A stretch of DNA of 64,000 nucleotides from positions 62,001-126,000 of the forward strand of contig VTFK01000143.1 of the NCBI GenBank assembly GCA_009617715.1. Direction: 5' to 3'. A program made the translations under genes and the position numbers. Below are positions 1 through 12,597 of this stretch, piece after piece. The notes beneath the pieces were generated by a model, which saw only the letters and a list, made by a program, of their open reading frames with translations, did not search any database and was not told the origin of the DNA. Position 1 is the stretch's first letter. Each line of letters opens with the position of its first letter. The stretch comes from Plectrocnemia conspersa (lineage: Eukaryota > Arthropoda > Insecta > Trichoptera > Polycentropodidae).

Positions 1-984
1 GAAAATCTTTACTGCGATGGACCAGTATGTCTTATCTTTATTATTTTTAAATAGTATTTTAAAATTAATATATTTTTAATATACAATATAACATAATAAG
101 AATCGCATCTAATTATATAATACTATATTTTTTTGTCATATCTTTTGCTTATGAAATCTTTGTTGATTCTTAATTACCAATTTTTTGCTTAGTCTAAATA
201 AAAGGTATTTTAAACTTGGCTAAAGTTTTTACGTATAAGTTGTGGAAATGGAAAATTCAAACCCTAGAAATTTCAAGGCTGAGAGTTAAAGTTTAGCTAT
301 TATACTGCAAATGAAGTGTTTATAGTGTGGTAATGTAAAAAAAAGACGCAAGAAAGCTTATGAAACATTTTAACAATCTACACTATATAAAAAATGTAAT
401 ACAGATAATTAAAGCAATACATATCGCACCATTTCACTACATATTTAACTGAAAAGCAAACAATATTACTATATATAACACGCAGTCTAGATAAATTACA
501 TAATAATAGTAATAACCCAGCTCAATTCAAATCAATAACAGCATCGTCTTATTACATTACGAAAAATCTGTGTAAAAAAATTAAGAACGAAAATTCACCC
601 CAGATGATGATCGCCCAACACTGAAGCTTGAAACCTTGGAAAGAGAGATGAAGAGAAAATACATTGAAATAGAGATATTGCTAGTATTATTGCGCTTATA
701 TTGATTATGCTTTTCAAATTATAAAAACTGAATATAATTTACCATTAAGATGTGTATATTGTAAAGTGAAAAAAACAGTGATATTCGCTGTGTCTACATA
801 TTATGTAAATCTGGTGTACCCATTATGTTTTTTATATTTAACTTATAATTATGTAAATAGTATTATTTAATATTTTTATAAGTTTACTTTTACGGTTTTC
901 ATTATTCTGTTTACCATTTAAACAATATTTAAATATATGATAATCTCTAAATTTGCAACGCACATTCGCTAATTAGCCCCTGGG
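1..984. other. AT-rich non-coding stretch
   Basis: No reading frame of interest, no terminal repeats and no RNA gene seen. Confidence 0.5.
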
Positions 985-1480
985 CTGTGAGAAAAGCAGG
1001 GCCGGCCCTATTCGAACGTAGTAATTATTTTTAAAAATTAAAATTTAATACTGGCCGAATGCCGCCGCGCTAATTAACCTGTGCGACCCTCGTTCTCTGG
1101 TTTCGGTCCAAAGACCTCCATGGCCCATCTTGGTTTTCCCGGATCGCTCCGTCTCTTTCCTGTCCGGGCATGCGCCCAAAGCAGTACGCGTCAAACCGGC
1201 GGTTTCAGGGAACCGGCGCGGGAATCGATATGAACACCCGCGGGAAACCGAGAGACCACTTCTGGCAACACCGTCGTTACTTTAAAAAAGCGTGAAATAT
1301 GCGCGGACGTATCGTAATATACGGCCCGACTCGTAAAACCGTCATTTTTCGCGCATATATTCACTTACCATCGACAACCCGCAAACCCGTCGGGTGATGT
1401 ATGACGAAAAACAATTTGTTTACCGCGAACAATGTGCGTGTATTGTGTATCAAGATTTTCTAAGAGTTGGCAAAAAGCCG
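985..1480. other. GC/CpG-rich island in AT-rich intergenic DNA
   Basis: This block is rich in CpG and CCGG-type words (for example accggcgcgggaatcgat) and stands out from its surroundings. No long reading frame with splice sites and no protein family are recognisable. It could be a conserved non-coding element, a promoter of an off-window gene or an old repeat. Confidence 0.4.
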
Positions 1481-2119
1481 TGACAGATCAAATCATAAAA
1501 AAATTTGACTTATTGTTGTACTTTTTCTGTTGAATTTTTAATCACATTTTGATCCTCCTTTGTCATATCATAAGTCTAGAAACAAGCTTTTTACCAAATA
1601 TTTATTCAAAACATATAATTTACAAAATACCAAAACATATATTTAAAAATATATATACAGCCTTTTAAAAAAAGTATTTCTTTACAATTCTGAGAGCATT
1701 CAGATATACAAAATATTTTCTCAAGTACAGGTAAATGATTGTTCTATACAAGCTTGTGCTGCGAGCAAAATTTGCTAATATTTCTGTAAAATTAAAATAT
1801 TTTTTGTGACGACGGTAAAAAATCAATAGACTTAGCAAACATCTTTCGCCTTTGTATTTTGGCATCGACGGTATCTTTGGTTCAAACCCTTTCCCAAAAT
1901 GCTGTAGCGCTTCATACATATACGCGAGTCAAGAGAATAGCATACGCGTGTCTGAATATCAGCATACGGTGCCCGCGGACGATAACTTTTAACGTACGTG
2001 ATGCGGTTATGGCTTACTTGCACGACGATATATATAACGCGGCACAAAACTGGACTAGACACTACCTTGGTTCAAGGTTTTCTTTGACCACGGACTTACG
2101 CTTCACTTTTTATTGAGCA

Positions 2120-3342
2120 TAGGGATTGCAATACCGGTAGTAACGGTACCGGTAATACCGGTATTAGGGCAAAAAATGATCTGAAATGACTAATGTTGTG
2201 GTCTACCGACACTTTTTTTATAATAGGGATGGCTGGCGAAGTGAGAGCAAAAGCAGGTATTGCATACACTAAATTATTTTTATTATTTGTACAGTTTTCT
2301 CTACATTCAGACAAATAGTATAAGTATTATGTTTCACTAAACATATGTGTTTAATATTAGCAATAATTTATTCTTAATAATTATATTTTAATAAAAAACG
2401 TATTTGAAAATTTCTTGCAAAATGTATAAAAATATTGCAGTGTTATTTTTTTGTTACTATCTAAAGATAAATTATACAAGACTCTATATAATTAAAATGT
2501 GTTGATTGGTGTTTGTTCACATCAAACTTGATATTTTCTTTCTGTTGTAACAACTAAATCTTATTGATTTTCATTACCATCGAGAGTACACAAAAAAGGT
2601 TTCAAATTAATGAAACAAATATTACATAATTTATTTTAAAAAATCTGCTAAATTGTTTGGGACTTATGCGAGGGGCTAAAGGGTTATACATAAACTTTTA
2701 ACATTCGTAGAAATATACCACAGATACATTTTTCGTAGATAAATTTAATTGTTATATTCTAAAATAAATAATAAATGTGACCTAATTTAAATAAAAAAAT
2801 AATAATTTATCTCACGACAATCAATTAAATAACACAATCATTAATCATTTAAAAAAATATGTCACATTTTGAACAAATAAATTTACATTTTAATACGCAC
2901 TCGTTTTTCATAAGCTTTTTTCGGATAATCGTAACTGACAAAAAATAATGAGTAATATGTTTTATTGAAATAAATTGGCGAGTGGTTCTCTGGCACCCTA
3001 GATTAAAAAAAATTTAGGAAGCATCCAGAAGCGGTCGATCAAAGACGATATTTTGTCAAAGACGATGTTTTTCTAGATTTATTGTTCCAAAATAAGAAAA
3101 ATTTGGCGCTCGTATTTTTAAATATATATTTTTTTTTAAATTAATGTTTTAATTAAAAACAATTTAAATATTTAATATATCGAAACAATAGTTGCAGGGT
3201 GCTAATCAATAAACATGGTAAACATGCGACTGCTACTAAGATTATTTTTTTGATCAAAATTAAAATAATAATAATAATCTCGATAGCGGTAATTTCTCTT
3301 TTAATACCGATATTGAAAATTACGGTATTATTACAATCCTTA
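2120..3342. mobile_element. Degenerate hAT-type DNA transposon
   Basis: The left end tagggattgcaataccgg and the reverse complement of the right end (taaggattgtaataataccg) form related inverted termini, each followed by several copies of ccggta/cggtatt subterminal words. The flanks attgagca (2112-2119) and atcgagaa (3343-3350) match at 6 of 8 bases, as expected for an old 8-bp hAT target duplication. The interior shows no intact transposase. A related end lies at 55.1 kb. Confidence 0.55.
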
Positions 3343-3680
3343 ATCGAGAATCACCTCCAGGACACGCACTTGAGCACAAGTACCTCAAGAAAGACCTACC
3401 GACTGAAGCGGCTATATACGATCTATACGCTTCACTGCTTTCCAATCTACTTAAATATGCGATTGACACGCACGCTTGTGTAATACCGACGAAGAAAAAC
3501 TTGTTATTCGAATGTCGCAAAAAAGTTCTTCTGGACTTTTCGTCAGAGTGTTTATTTGATTAAGACAACTATTTGTATTTAATTTGTTGCGCAACGGTTA
3601 AGACGGGTTGTCCGTGGGTACGTCCGTGTGCTACAGACGTCTGAAGTGGATCGCTCTGGATTCCTAACGTTGAACTAGAC

Positions 3681-4040
3681 CAGGGGTCGACAAACCGCGG
3701 CTCATTTTTACAAATTACGATTTTTACAGAAACTGTTACATCGTGAATTTTAAAATTAATGGATAAATACTTTCACGTTTATCTCGAACATATATGTCCT
3801 CACGGTCTGTCTCATTTGTAACAAAAAACTGGCACATAACAAGAAATCAAATTTGGAAAGACACTATTTGCAAGCGCATATGCTATCGGTGGCACAAAAG
3901 GTAAATCTAGCTCTTTCAATAATATTAATTTTGCTAGCTTTATCGTGAATCAGAAAATTTCTAAGAGGGAAAAACCATTCGCAGATGTTGTGCACATAAA
4001 ATGTAGTATAATAAATGCATCTGAAGAACTGTTTTGTACT
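3681..4040 (+). pseudogene. hAT transposase remnant (5' end of a CAGGGGTC-type hAT element)
   Basis: The block starts with caggggtcgacaaaccgcgg, the terminus of a widespread animal hAT group. It then contains, in one frame, FNNINFASFIVNQKISKREK and PFADVVHIKCSIINASEELF, which fit the N-terminal region of ZBED-like hAT transposases (S-Y-x-V-A-x-K-I-A-K-x-x-K-P-F). Frame changes and stops occur before and after, so it is dead. The right end was not found. Confidence 0.6.
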
Positions 4041-4045
4041 GATTT

Positions 4046-4085
4046 TGCCCGTTGTAACGCATTGGGCTTACGACTGTCAGGTTAC
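4046..4085 (+). repeat. LINE 3'-tail motif copy
   Basis: cccgttgtaacgcattgggcttacg is repeated on the opposite strand at 11277-11301 and resembles the loop of the 3' hairpin of the LINE at 61.07 kb (shared core gcattggg, then a ctgt-type word). It is probably the 3' end of a 5'-truncated LINE copy. Confidence 0.4.
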
Positions 4086-4099
4086 CACTGAAGATTTAA

Positions 4100-6540
4100 T
4101 AAATATAAAAATAAAATTTATTCGCTAAGTAAACATATAATTATTACAAAAAGCAGACGTAAATAAATAAATGAACCGCAAAGCAATCTGTAAAAAAGAC
4201 ACGATAAGGCAAAGCGGTTATATTTATCATAAATATATGTTTCACAAATTACATAATATTTATTACATATGTACATGTATTATGTACATATTAATGTATT
4301 ATGTACATACATTTATCAATATTTTATGCGCACGTTGTAGCTATCTGTTGACCACTGTTTAAACTTAGCCTTCTGATCTCACGTAGTTATAAAGCTCGTT
4401 TCTTTGAACTTTTAATTAATATAATGGCATTAAAAAGAGGGGTATGTTATTTTCACGTTTTCCTGAAAAGCAACGTTAGCAGGATGTAAGGGGAGGCCCT
4501 TTCAGACCTCAACCTTCCGAAACGAGTAAAACTTAATGTAATTGCATTATAAAGTCCCATTTTGAAAATATAAAGCCATTCTGTTTAGCATTTTTATTGA
4601 TATTCAGAGAAAATGACTACTCTCACCAGCGTAATAATAATAAAATAGACGAAGCGAATATTTTATATACATCGTCTTTGTAATTTCTCATTATGTGTTT
4701 TTATTCTATTTTTAATTACGATGCTTTATATTATAATTATGTAATACACGTATTTTAATATTGAGTTATGTAACTGTAACATACTCGTATGACCTATATA
4801 TCTAATACCCATGAGTATTCTACACTTTAATAATCTGAACTTAATTAAGATCTCAATGCATTGATTACCAAAATTAATAGCATTCACTAAAGGTATTAGT
4901 CTATTTTATTATGCTAATGAAATATAACGGAAAGGTTACACGTTAAATCAGCTTGGAAAGCTTTTAGTGACTACAAAGAAAAAAATATGACATAAATTTT
5001 GATATCAAATTACTTTTTAAGTTGATTATAAATAAAAAATAACTTGTTTGCTTATTTAAAAAAACCATACCAATGTTTAACCAACACAATTTTAAAGCAA
5101 TTTCAATATAATAAATAAAAGTAAATATTTACATTAAATAGCTGTTAAAAGTGCGATAACAGTTCAAAATAATACTATATTGCCTTTAAAATTGATATAT
5201 GGTTCATGAATGAAAAGTCATTCTTACGTATATATCTATGTATTAAATATTAAATGTCTTAGATATGTGTTAAGTTATTTTATATTTTCGAATAGGAAGA
5301 TGTGTTAAAAATATTTTTGCATAGAGCATAAAATTTGAAGTTTTATGCGTTAAATTGTTATACACAAATTTATTTTAAAAAGGTTGTAAAAAAAAGTGGT
5401 GAGCAAATTTTGGTATACAGCAGGTTTGGAATTAAGGTGGCTCGTGGGCAAAATCCGGCCCGCATTAACCGACTCGCAAGTTATGAACAATATGACTAAA
5501 AAAATGTAAAAGCAGTAAAAAAATATAGATTAAATTCATAACTAATATGCAATTTGCATATTTTTAAGCATTGTATTATGCAGCAAGAAGTATTGTGTAA
5601 AAATTTGTTGAAAGTTAATCATCTATAAAACCATATTAATTTAATTGGCTTGTAAGAACTGATACATAGTTAGACCTTGAATTCAGATATTTTATATCAT
5701 AGCCAGGTTTGATGGCTAAACCTATAAAAACTGCTTCGATGAGTGTGGAATCTAAAATATATTTTTTGTTATTTTAACCATTGCTGGTTTATAACCATTT
5801 AACTAACTATATATGTTACTTTTCATGTTTAAAATTAGTTATTAAAATAAAACGTTGATGGTTATAATAAACTTTTACCATTTAAGTGAAAAAAAAATAT
5901 GACTGTGTTTTCATGGTTTTCAAGATTAGCATAAAATGGTGTTTTGAATATAATTTGTATAGCTTTGAATTTTGAATGAATCGTAATTTAGAAAAAAACA
6001 GGATTACTGGTGTTACTTCATACTGGGCCGGCATATGTTAATATATGTTTGATTAATTGCTTATAGATAAGTTTTTTTTTTGTAAAAACGCACGTTCTTT
6101 TTTATTAAATATCGGTCGAAGTCCCGCAATAGCGGCAAAATTTTTAGAAAAATCCCTGTAAAATATTTAACACTTAGTTTTTCATTTACGTAACTGCTTT
6201 GTTTTTTTTGGAGTGGCAGAAGCAGAGCCTACATTTTATGAATTCAATTGTTTTTGTTTTAATTTGTTGACTTTATTTTTTCATCTTTCGAAATATTTAT
6301 TTAAAAATTCTAAAATAAATTCCTAATAAATTCGCAATTTGCTTGAGAACGTAACCACTTGTTAAAATATCTGTATCGTCAGCGTACATAAATAAACGCG
6401 TATTTTTTTAATTTTAGGATATCGTTTGTATACAAGATAAAGAGAAACAGTCTAAGAAAACTTTTCTGGGAAGTTACGCGGTATCGAGTGTTCATAATTT
6501 AGTGAAACAAAATATCTTCTACTTCTAAGTTATGAGCGTA
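4100..6540. other. AT-rich non-coding stretch
   Basis: No gene seen. Near 5418-5465 a segment with cagcaggtttgg and gtgggcaaaatccggcccgc resembles another terminus of the CAGGGGTC hAT group. The rest is unremarkable. Confidence 0.45.
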
Positions 6541-6744
6541 TTAAGCGTAGCAGATGGTTTTGAATTCGTATAATTTTTTAATCAAACCGTCATGCCATAC
6601 CATGTCGAACATTTTTAGACCGGTACTATTTTTCATATTAAAATTACCGCATAAATGCTCCGCCAGTAGCGCATATATGTTTTTTGTAAACTGCTGGCTA
6701 GTAACGTTTATTTTAAAGGCATTTGTAATATTTTTTTTAAGCAA
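6541..6744 (-). pseudogene. Jockey-type LINE reverse transcriptase remnant
   Basis: The minus-strand frame contains AEHLCGNFNMKNSTGLKMFD followed by VWHDGLIKKLYEFK, the Jockey RT block around D-x-x-x-A-F-D-x-V-W-H-D-G-L, with an internal deletion that removes the E-K-A-F region. It shares the words CxNFNMKNxTG and HKLYKFK-like with the copy at 25.5 kb, so both come from one family. Flanks are non-coding. Confidence 0.7.
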
Positions 6745-7610
6745 ACAGTAGTAACCTGATGGAGCGGTAACTAATCGGTATGGTAGAACCCATATCGGAC
6801 TTTTTTATCGGATGGGCTTCAGTGGTTTTCCAAATGATTGTAAAATAACCTAAAAGATAGGCAGGCGTTAAATATGTTAGTTAACCCTTAAGATGCGGCA
6901 GGTTTTTTTGTAAAGTATAGCGAAAAGTGTCAATAATCCACTAAAAATGTAAAGTTATGATAACAATTTATTACTTGTAATATGTGTTAATAAACATATA
7001 TTTAGAAATATTTTACATTAAATTATTATTTACATAAAAGTCGTTTTTGTATTACAAAACGATTTTTTTAAGAATTTATAATGCACAACTAGAAAAATAA
7101 TTATGTGCCAAAACATATTAGAAATGTATTTTTATATAAATAAATATAATACATTTTAATAATAAACAGTAGAAAAGGGTCAATAAAATATGTACATAGT
7201 TCAGAAATATTATTTGCATAAACCACTAGCATATATTGTTTTGTTCTAATGGAATATAATGTGAATAAAGGGACTGATAATAAATCAAGATTGCATCATA
7301 TTTTGCCACATCAGTATTAAAAATAAGCCACTCTTAGATATTTTGTTTATTGATTATTCCAGTTATGCAATCACATATTTATAATCATTGTAAAATGTCG
7401 TATATAAGATAACGTTAAAGAAACTACACATACACAGCCAAATAACCGACTGCATCACAATAATTGTCACACAATCGTGGTGAAAGATAACCCCAAATAT
7501 CAATAGATAAAAAAATACGTTTTATTAGCATTTATATGGTTTGATCGACATTAACCTCAATCTTCTAAGTATATATTACATACATTTTCACGTTTAAAAC
7601 TTACCTGATT

Positions 7611-8705
7611 CAGTCAAATCTAACGTATATATGCATTTAATCAGAAGCAATGATATGTATATGTATTATAAAAGGAAAAACTCACTTTTCGGCCTCGGAG
7701 CCCATCGCCGGGAATTCAAAATTTAAGGCCGGTTTCACACGTGCCGGATGGATTCACCCGGCACCGGGCCGGCGCCGTTTACAAAGCTTTCACACGTAGC
7801 CGGTCTCTGGCCGGTTTCTGGTCCGGTTTCTTCCCAACCCGACCTATACCCCGTCAACTGGTGCCAGTAATTTAGGACTAACGGCTTCACATAAGTCCTT
7901 CCACACATTTCGCGTTATTTTTTATTTTTGTATGTATTCTACTAAGATAATTAAAAGAGATTACATTAATATAATTAAAATTTCGAGGTCTAGTTCTTCC
8001 GCTATTGCCTAAACACGAGGAATATATAGTATATTTTATTACAAGATACCACAATCACTGTCAACGGCCCGGTCCATGTTTGAGTTTTACCCCCCACCAC
8101 ACTCAATTCGGTACCCGGCGCCGGACAGTTTAGTCGCTGACCGGCGACAACCCGGCAGTCAGCGCCGAGCCGGCGCCGGGTAGATTTGTCCGGCACGTCT
8201 GAAATGATAGTACTAGCCCATACAACACCATCCCCACTACACGGCGCCGGCCCGGTGCCGGGAAAATCCACCCGGCACGTGTGAAACCGGCCTAAAGATC
8301 TCATTACGAAGATTGTTTTATGATTGTTTATATAGTTTAATCAATGTATTCTTTTAATCCTTAACACATCATGTATGTATTTCATTTTCATAATTATAAC
8401 ACATCTAGGTAAATTGAAATCTGATTATTTATATATAGGCAAATGACGAATTAATGAAAATTGTATTATTAAATAATAATTATTTAAAACTGTTGTCACG
8501 GTACTGTCGGCCATCTTGTTTTATATTTGAATGCTTATTTTTCATTGGTCGAAACAACAGAACGCATTACCGGTGCCCCGGAAAGCAATGAAGCAAATTC
8601 AATTTTTATTTTTAATAAATATATTTCTTTTGTTTTCGTGTATATTATACACAGTTCATACAAAACGATACGATTTTCAGAATAGAGAATTGAACGGAGA
8701 ATATT
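7611..8705 (+). repeat. Dispersed repeat R, copy A (interrupted by a MITE)
   Basis: Sequence on both sides of the MITE aligns colinearly with 31094-31510. Shared words include cagtcaaatctaacg, ttcggcctcggagccc, cattacgaagattg and cgaaacaacagaacgcatta. No protein is evident. The repeat class is unknown. Confidence 0.75.
7727..8292. mobile_element. PIF/Harbinger-type MITE with about 50-bp inverted termini
   Basis: The left terminus ggccggtttcacacgtgccg... and the inverted right terminus agree over about 50 bp with 3 mismatches. TAA flanks both ends (7724-7726 and 8293-8295), the 3-bp target duplication of the PIF/Harbinger superfamily. The interior is non-coding, with a further ggcgccggg-type subterminal repeat near 8165. 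Repeat R copy B at 31.2 kb carries the uninterrupted site, which confirms the boundaries. Confidence 0.85.
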
Positions 8706-8709
8706 TCAA

Positions 8710-9885
8710 GTAATTTTTGTAAGCAATTTTTTCATATATATCCCTAATATTTTCGCCTAGTCTTAAAATAAAGTTTATTAAATAAAACACGTTATTTTAG
8801 GAATTATTACTAAGCTCGAATGTTTTACAATTTACAACACTTCAAACATCACTTGTTTATGATATTTAAATCTAAGAATACGCCTGATCAGTATTTTTTA
8901 TTTTCAAAGTCTAAGTTGATATATTTTTCCAACTTTGCTGTAATTTTCTTAATCCAAATTAATGATTTTGTAAGAGATTTAGTTTTTCTATTACCAGTTT
9001 GATTATTTTTAATGGTAATTTTTTTTACCATTTTGACATAAATGGTATGATACTTATAAGTCTGTAGTCCTTTGTTTATATTTCTGGTTTATATCCAATT
9101 ATAATTTAAGCATCCTTTCATTGGATTGGAAAGTAGTTAATGAGTTGAATTTAACGGGCATTAATCTGATGGCTTTTATCAACTAGCTATCAGTTTTTTT
9201 AGTTTTTTTGCTCTACAGTCTGCAGTCAAAATGTTTGCCTTAACACCACTCTTTCTTTAGAATTTTGAATTAAAGTTTGTCGCCAGTCCGGCACATGCAT
9301 TCCATTATGGATAATTCGGGCTGTCAACATTAGAATTCGGAGACCTGGAAGATCGACCAAAATCTAAGACAGACCGTCAAATTAACTTAGATCGGCCCAC
9401 CTCTGAGATTCAGGTCCAAAGCACCCAATCAACCTATAACCCCGATTGAACCCGATAGTCAGGCAATATCCGACCGTCCTTGACCTGATCTGCCTCCTCA
9501 AACCACATACAAGCCACAGAAAACAAAAATATTCCAATATTTATAACCAAGTTTCACCGTCACATATCATGTAAAACTGTATTTTTTGCAATTATATAAT
9601 GTACAACCAGACTTATTGGGGTTGCAACTGGCAAACCGGTCATTACACATCGATTCTTACATGAGTAAAAACACCGTACTTTAGGAAATGATATTTAATT
9701 GCTGTTATATATAAACTATACTAGTATATAGTATAATAAAATATATTATTCAATGTCTTAAATTTCTAATTTTTTATTCGAGTTTGTATTGGTGTTCATT
9801 GCAATAATGTGTTGTCATTGCGTGACTTTAGATTTGTCGCATGCTTTGTCAATATCGAAACTTTTAAGCGTGTCAAAAGTTTTTC
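8710..9885. other. Non-coding stretch with a moderately GC-rich block
   Basis: No gene seen. The block 9270-9500 is less AT-rich than its surroundings, with gatcggccc and ccgaccgtcc-type words, and is unassigned. Confidence 0.4.
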
Positions 9886-10160
9886 CCATTATGTCTCTCT
9901 GCGCGTTCCGGCCCCGCGGGTTCCGTTCCCCGTTCGACCGTAAACTTGCGACGAAATGTTCCGATTCCGGGAAAGATAACTGTCACATTCGCCGGCGGAT
10001 ATTGAGCCATGACCGGAAGAAACGGCCCACGCGGGAAACACAAAACGGAGAAGACCTCGCACGCCACGCACATATTCCAAGACAAATAACTTATCTATCG
10101 AAACAATTCATCTCGCGATACTCGTTCTTCTTTTCTTCTCGCGGCAAATATCCATAAAGT
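9886..10160. other. GC/CpG-rich island, unassigned
   Basis: CpG-dense block (cggccccgcgggttccg, gccggcggatattg). Reading frames are open on both strands, which is what GC-rich non-coding sequence gives here. No family is recognised. Confidence 0.4.
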
Positions 10161-11274
10161 AAACATGCGCGCATGTATTAAATATACAAATGTAAAGACA
10201 CTGCCACAATGATGCAGAGACAGTCGTTTGAATACATTTTAGCTTATTTCCTTGCTGCAGAAAGATGATACTACCAGTGGATTAAATTAATTTTTTATTT
10301 GAATACAAAGTGTAGTACTTTCAGGAACAAACGAGATTTTTCAACCTTCCATCCACTACGTTTAAATAAGTGCTATAATTATTTAACAAAAAACATTGCG
10401 TAGTTTATATTCTTTATTTAATATTGTCATTATTATGTTAGTTTAGTAATTTGTCAGAGACCTAACCTATATATAGAGAGAATAAAAGCATAATTAATTT
10501 TCGTATGTATGTGATATAATATGGAATTTAGTTAATAATGTTATGAGGGATTAAATTAACAATGGCAGAAAAGTCATCTTGGCAGTGCTCGGTTTATTAT
10601 GTTCATAATGTACGAACGTTAACATTCACAGAGCCTTCAAAATGTGACGGAGGGGGATGAAGGTGGATGCTGAACGCTACTTTGACTTTAATCAAGACCG
10701 AAGCCGCAGTCAGACTTATAAAAACACGATAAAAACGCAATAAAAGTTCAGCAATAAAACTGGCTTTCTTCAGCGAGGGTAGAAATTGGAAACGGTTCAT
10801 GTTCATTAACATTTAATTTTTCCATTGTAGCTAAATTATATTTAGAGCTATACGTTCAGATAGGAACGCGTATATCAAGTTCATATTTATAGGGGATGAG
10901 AAATATATACGTCTTCCTATTGGATAATATTTAGTTCGATCTGGAGACTATCCAAGACTTTGAGTATCAAGGTCGGATATTGTATATTTAAGTGTAGGTA
11001 ACCAGACGTTCAAGCTTTCGTGAGATACTCCCGGATTGAATACTGCTAAAAGCATTAAAAATATTCGCAAAATTCACCATTTCAACAAATGCGATAAATT
11101 TCGATTGAAGGCGTTATATATTAACTATGAAGTTGTTTAAAATCAAATATAAAAATATACTCACGTATCAATATTTCAACTAAATATTAAAATAGTGATG
11201 AAATATAAATAAATAGTTAAAAGTGTTTTTTCGTTCGATATTTATTGATTTTTCAATAAATCTTTCGTTTTAGC

Positions 11275-11485
11275 CTAACAGGCGTAAGCCCAATGCGTTA
11301 CAACGGGCAAGTACGTGACTGAAACTCTGGGAATTGGTGATCAACAATTTATAATCAATCATGTAATAAGTTTTTTTAATAATAGCGCATTATTATAAAT
11401 AAAAATTCGAGTGCCACTGCCAAGGCTCGATCCCGCAACCTCAGAGTTACTAGTCTGAGACGTTACGGACTACGCTATTCCGTCA
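11275..11485 (-). repeat. tRNA-like element next to a LINE-tail motif
   Basis: On the minus strand 11396-11485 contains an A-box-like tagcgtagtccg and a B-box-like ggatcgagcc, with an anticodon-arm-like hairpin (tcaga...tctga) around an 8-base loop. The loop size and mismatched acceptor ends speak against a working tRNA; a tRNA pseudogene or tRNA-derived SINE head is likelier. 11277-11301 is the inverted copy of the LINE-tail motif at 4.05 kb. Confidence 0.5.
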
Positions 11486-11885
11486 TAAATATATAAATAT
11501 AAATAATATTTTTATATTATTCTATAATTTTTCTTAAAAATGCTAACTTTTTTATAGATTCGTGACTCTTAAGATACTGCTAAATAATAAATTAAATATT
11601 ATCAAAAAAAATATTAATAGGCTTGAGCTAATGCTTCAGATATCAATGACGAAGTTATAAACAAATTAAACACTGCTTCTTTCAAAACCATGCTTTTTAT
11701 ATAGAAATAGCTTGGACATTGCTAATTTTGATTATATGGTGTAACTCATATTGCCTAACCTAATAAGTATTGAAGTTGTTTTTTATCACGATTCCAAATA
11801 CATAGCAAATAGATGTGAACTTTTCAAATCAATTCTTCGACCGTAAAAATGTATGCTGCTCGATTTAGTATAAAAAATTATTTAG

Positions 11886-11975
11886 CCATACATCTTATCA
11901 AATCAGGTAGTTTCTCTAATTATTGTATACATTGATGAGATTTTGATTACCTTTACTATCTAAAGTGCAGCTTTA
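11886..11975 (+). repeat. Direct repeat D, copy 1
   Basis: About 90 bp aligning to 12490-12578 with shared words tatcaaatcagg, ttattgtata-type text and ctaaagtgcagcttta. The pair lies about 600 bp apart in the same orientation. Confidence 0.7.
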
Positions 11976-12489
11976 TGTGACAACACACAGCTTTGCTTCA
12001 CCGTAAGCACGACCACTGATTAAATAATTATATTAACAATTCCATTTGAAAGTGAATAGCAACCACTAAACTTGGAACTACAATTGCCAATGTATATTCT
12101 AGATACTAAGATGACTTTTAAATAATAGAATCAAAGTATAAACTATTATATCATTACAAAATTATTAACGATTCTTTAGTTTTGTCAAGTGTATTTTATT
12201 ATTTATTTAACATTGTATGTAATCTATAATTATAGATAGATTTAATTTTTTTGTATCGTATTTTGTAAATTATACAATTACGATCATTGTCAGTAAATCT
12301 TGGTGGACCAACAGTATGGATTTTAAATTCACAGCTACTAATATTTTATCCTTATCTTTGATGGTAACTAAATTCCTTGATATTAGGGTGAAATGGGGAT
12401 GCATTATTTACTTTTTTTAATAAGCCTTTGGTTGGGATGACTTTTCAACCTAAAATTTGGTGATAATCTGATGCTTATACAGTTTCAGT

Positions 12490-12597
12490 CATACATATTA
12501 TCAAATCAGGCGGTTTCTATAACTATTGTATATATTCATGAGAGTTTGCTCATCTTGACTAACTAAAGTGCAGCTTTAGTTAGTCAAGATAAGCAAA
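12490..12597 (+). repeat. Direct repeat D, copy 2, ending in a 24-bp-arm hairpin
   Basis: The second copy of repeat D ends in an inverted repeat with arms 12545-12568 and 12574-12597 around a 5-base loop (core arm cttgactaactaaag). Copy 1 lacks the right arm, so the hairpin arose or was lost in one copy. Confidence 0.7.

Noticed and set aside
8002..8304. 100-codon minus-strand frame
   Set aside because: It lies mainly inside the Harbinger-type MITE and reads its terminal repeat.
9789..10157. 122-codon plus-strand frame
   Set aside because: It overlaps open frames on the other strand across a CpG island; no domain, no splice context.
11396..11485. Functional tRNA gene
   Set aside because: Anticodon loop would be 8 bases and the acceptor ends do not pair; kept only as tRNA-like.
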